In this document: positions 4,873 to 5,111 of the stretch, one piece after another | Layout of the letters: the number at the start of each line of letters is the position of its first letter | Position numbering within the stretch: position 1 is the stretch's first letter | NCBI GenBank assembly: GCA_948760655.1 | Contig: CAQBKK010000059.1 | Location: forward strand, 1-5,111 | Source: an uncultured Bacilli bacterium | GTDB lineage: Bacteria; Bacillota_I; Bacilli_A; RF39; UBA660 | Length of the DNA: 5,111 nt | Reading direction: 5' to 3' | Notes under the pieces: model-generated | Database searches by the model: none | The model's input: the letters and a program-made list of their open reading frames with translations, nothing else | What the model was told of the DNA's origin: nothing | Program-made: the position numbers and the translations under genes

Positions 4873-5111
4873 CTTTTTGTTTCATCTCTGTCATTAATAT
4901 TAACTGCTACCAACTCTTCGGTAGTAAGTGAGTATATTTCAGGACTTCCTCCTAAGTCTAAAAATGTTTGCTTTTCTATCGCATTTAAGTATTTTTCCCA
5001 TGATTTTCTTTGCATTATGCTTCTTGCTAATTCGTTCCTAATTTGGATAAAATAGTTTAGGCTGTCTATTATTAAGTCATAAGTACTTAAATCAGTTATG
5101 CTATTATCTTT
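4860..5111 (-). CDS. Unrecognised protein, C-terminal fragment
   Basis: An open frame enters from the right edge and ends at TAA (4862-4860), giving 83 residues. It is likely a real gene: the frame is open along its whole length, its composition is coding-like, and a strong terminator overlaps its stop codon exactly. The visible part is mostly helical and charged (for example DLIIDSLNYFIQIRNELARS and MQRKSWEKYLNAIEKQ), followed by LDLGGSPEIYSLTTEELVAV and a basic tail ending TKRIKL. No transmembrane segment, catalytic motif or family signature is recognised. The start and the true length lie beyond the window. It is upstream of argS on the same strand but separated by the terminator. Confidence 0.72.
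   Translation of the reverse strand, partial: KDNSITDLSTYDLIIDSLNYFIQIRNELARSIMQRKSWEKYLNAIEKQTFLDLGGSPEIYSLTTEELVAVNINDRDETKRIKL

Overview
The window is AT-rich (roughly 30% GC by eye) and looks chromosomal, from a low-GC Firmicute (Clostridia or Bacilli type). The signs are strong AGGAG-type ribosome binding sites, TTGACA/TATAAT-like promoters, a tRNA with encoded CCA, a clostridial-style ArgRS, and small ArsR and HD-domain proteins typical of that phylum. Tryptophan is TGG throughout and all six visible stop codons are TAA or TAG, so the standard bacterial code fits. All protein genes lie on the minus strand; the one tRNA is on the plus strand. No CRISPR, IS element, phage or plasmid module was seen.

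Reading in minus-strand transcription order (high to low coordinates): (1) the 3' end of an unrecognised protein gene (5111-4860), closed by a strong hairpin terminator whose 5' arm includes its stop codon; (2) argS, arginyl-tRNA synthetase (4797-3130), starting only about 27 bases after that terminator; (3) convergent to it, a plus-strand tRNA-Arg(CCU) (2995-3070) with its own extended -10 promoter, the two genes separated by a 13-bp perfect hairpin that can act as a shared terminator; (4) a monocistronic HD-domain hydrolase (2859-2296) with a promoter upstream and a terminator beginning at its stop codon; (5) a two-gene unit of a two-helix membrane protein of unknown function (2220-1588) and a sugar-phosphate nucleotidyltransferase (1574-669), 13 bases apart with the second ribosome site overlapping the first stop codon, ended by a hairpin around 541-577; (6) an operon opening with an ArsR/SmtB metal-sensor repressor (411-124), followed 7 bases later by the start of a NifS/IscS-type cysteine desulfurase (116 to beyond the window edge).

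The best-supported regulatory picture is at the left end: a near-consensus promoter (TTGACT, 17 bp, TAAAAT) followed directly by a 10-2-10 inverted repeat of the TGAACA/TGTTCA kind bound by CzrA/SmtB-type repressors. The repressor carries the full DxHx10HxxE alpha-5 metal site plus a CVC motif, so it probably represses itself and the cysteine desulfurase, linking metal (or sulfur) status to sulfur mobilisation. The rest of the window is mostly housekeeping. The tRNA-Arg has a C where T-loops almost always have U55, and it sits next to the gene for its own synthetase. No clearly new multi-gene system is visible.
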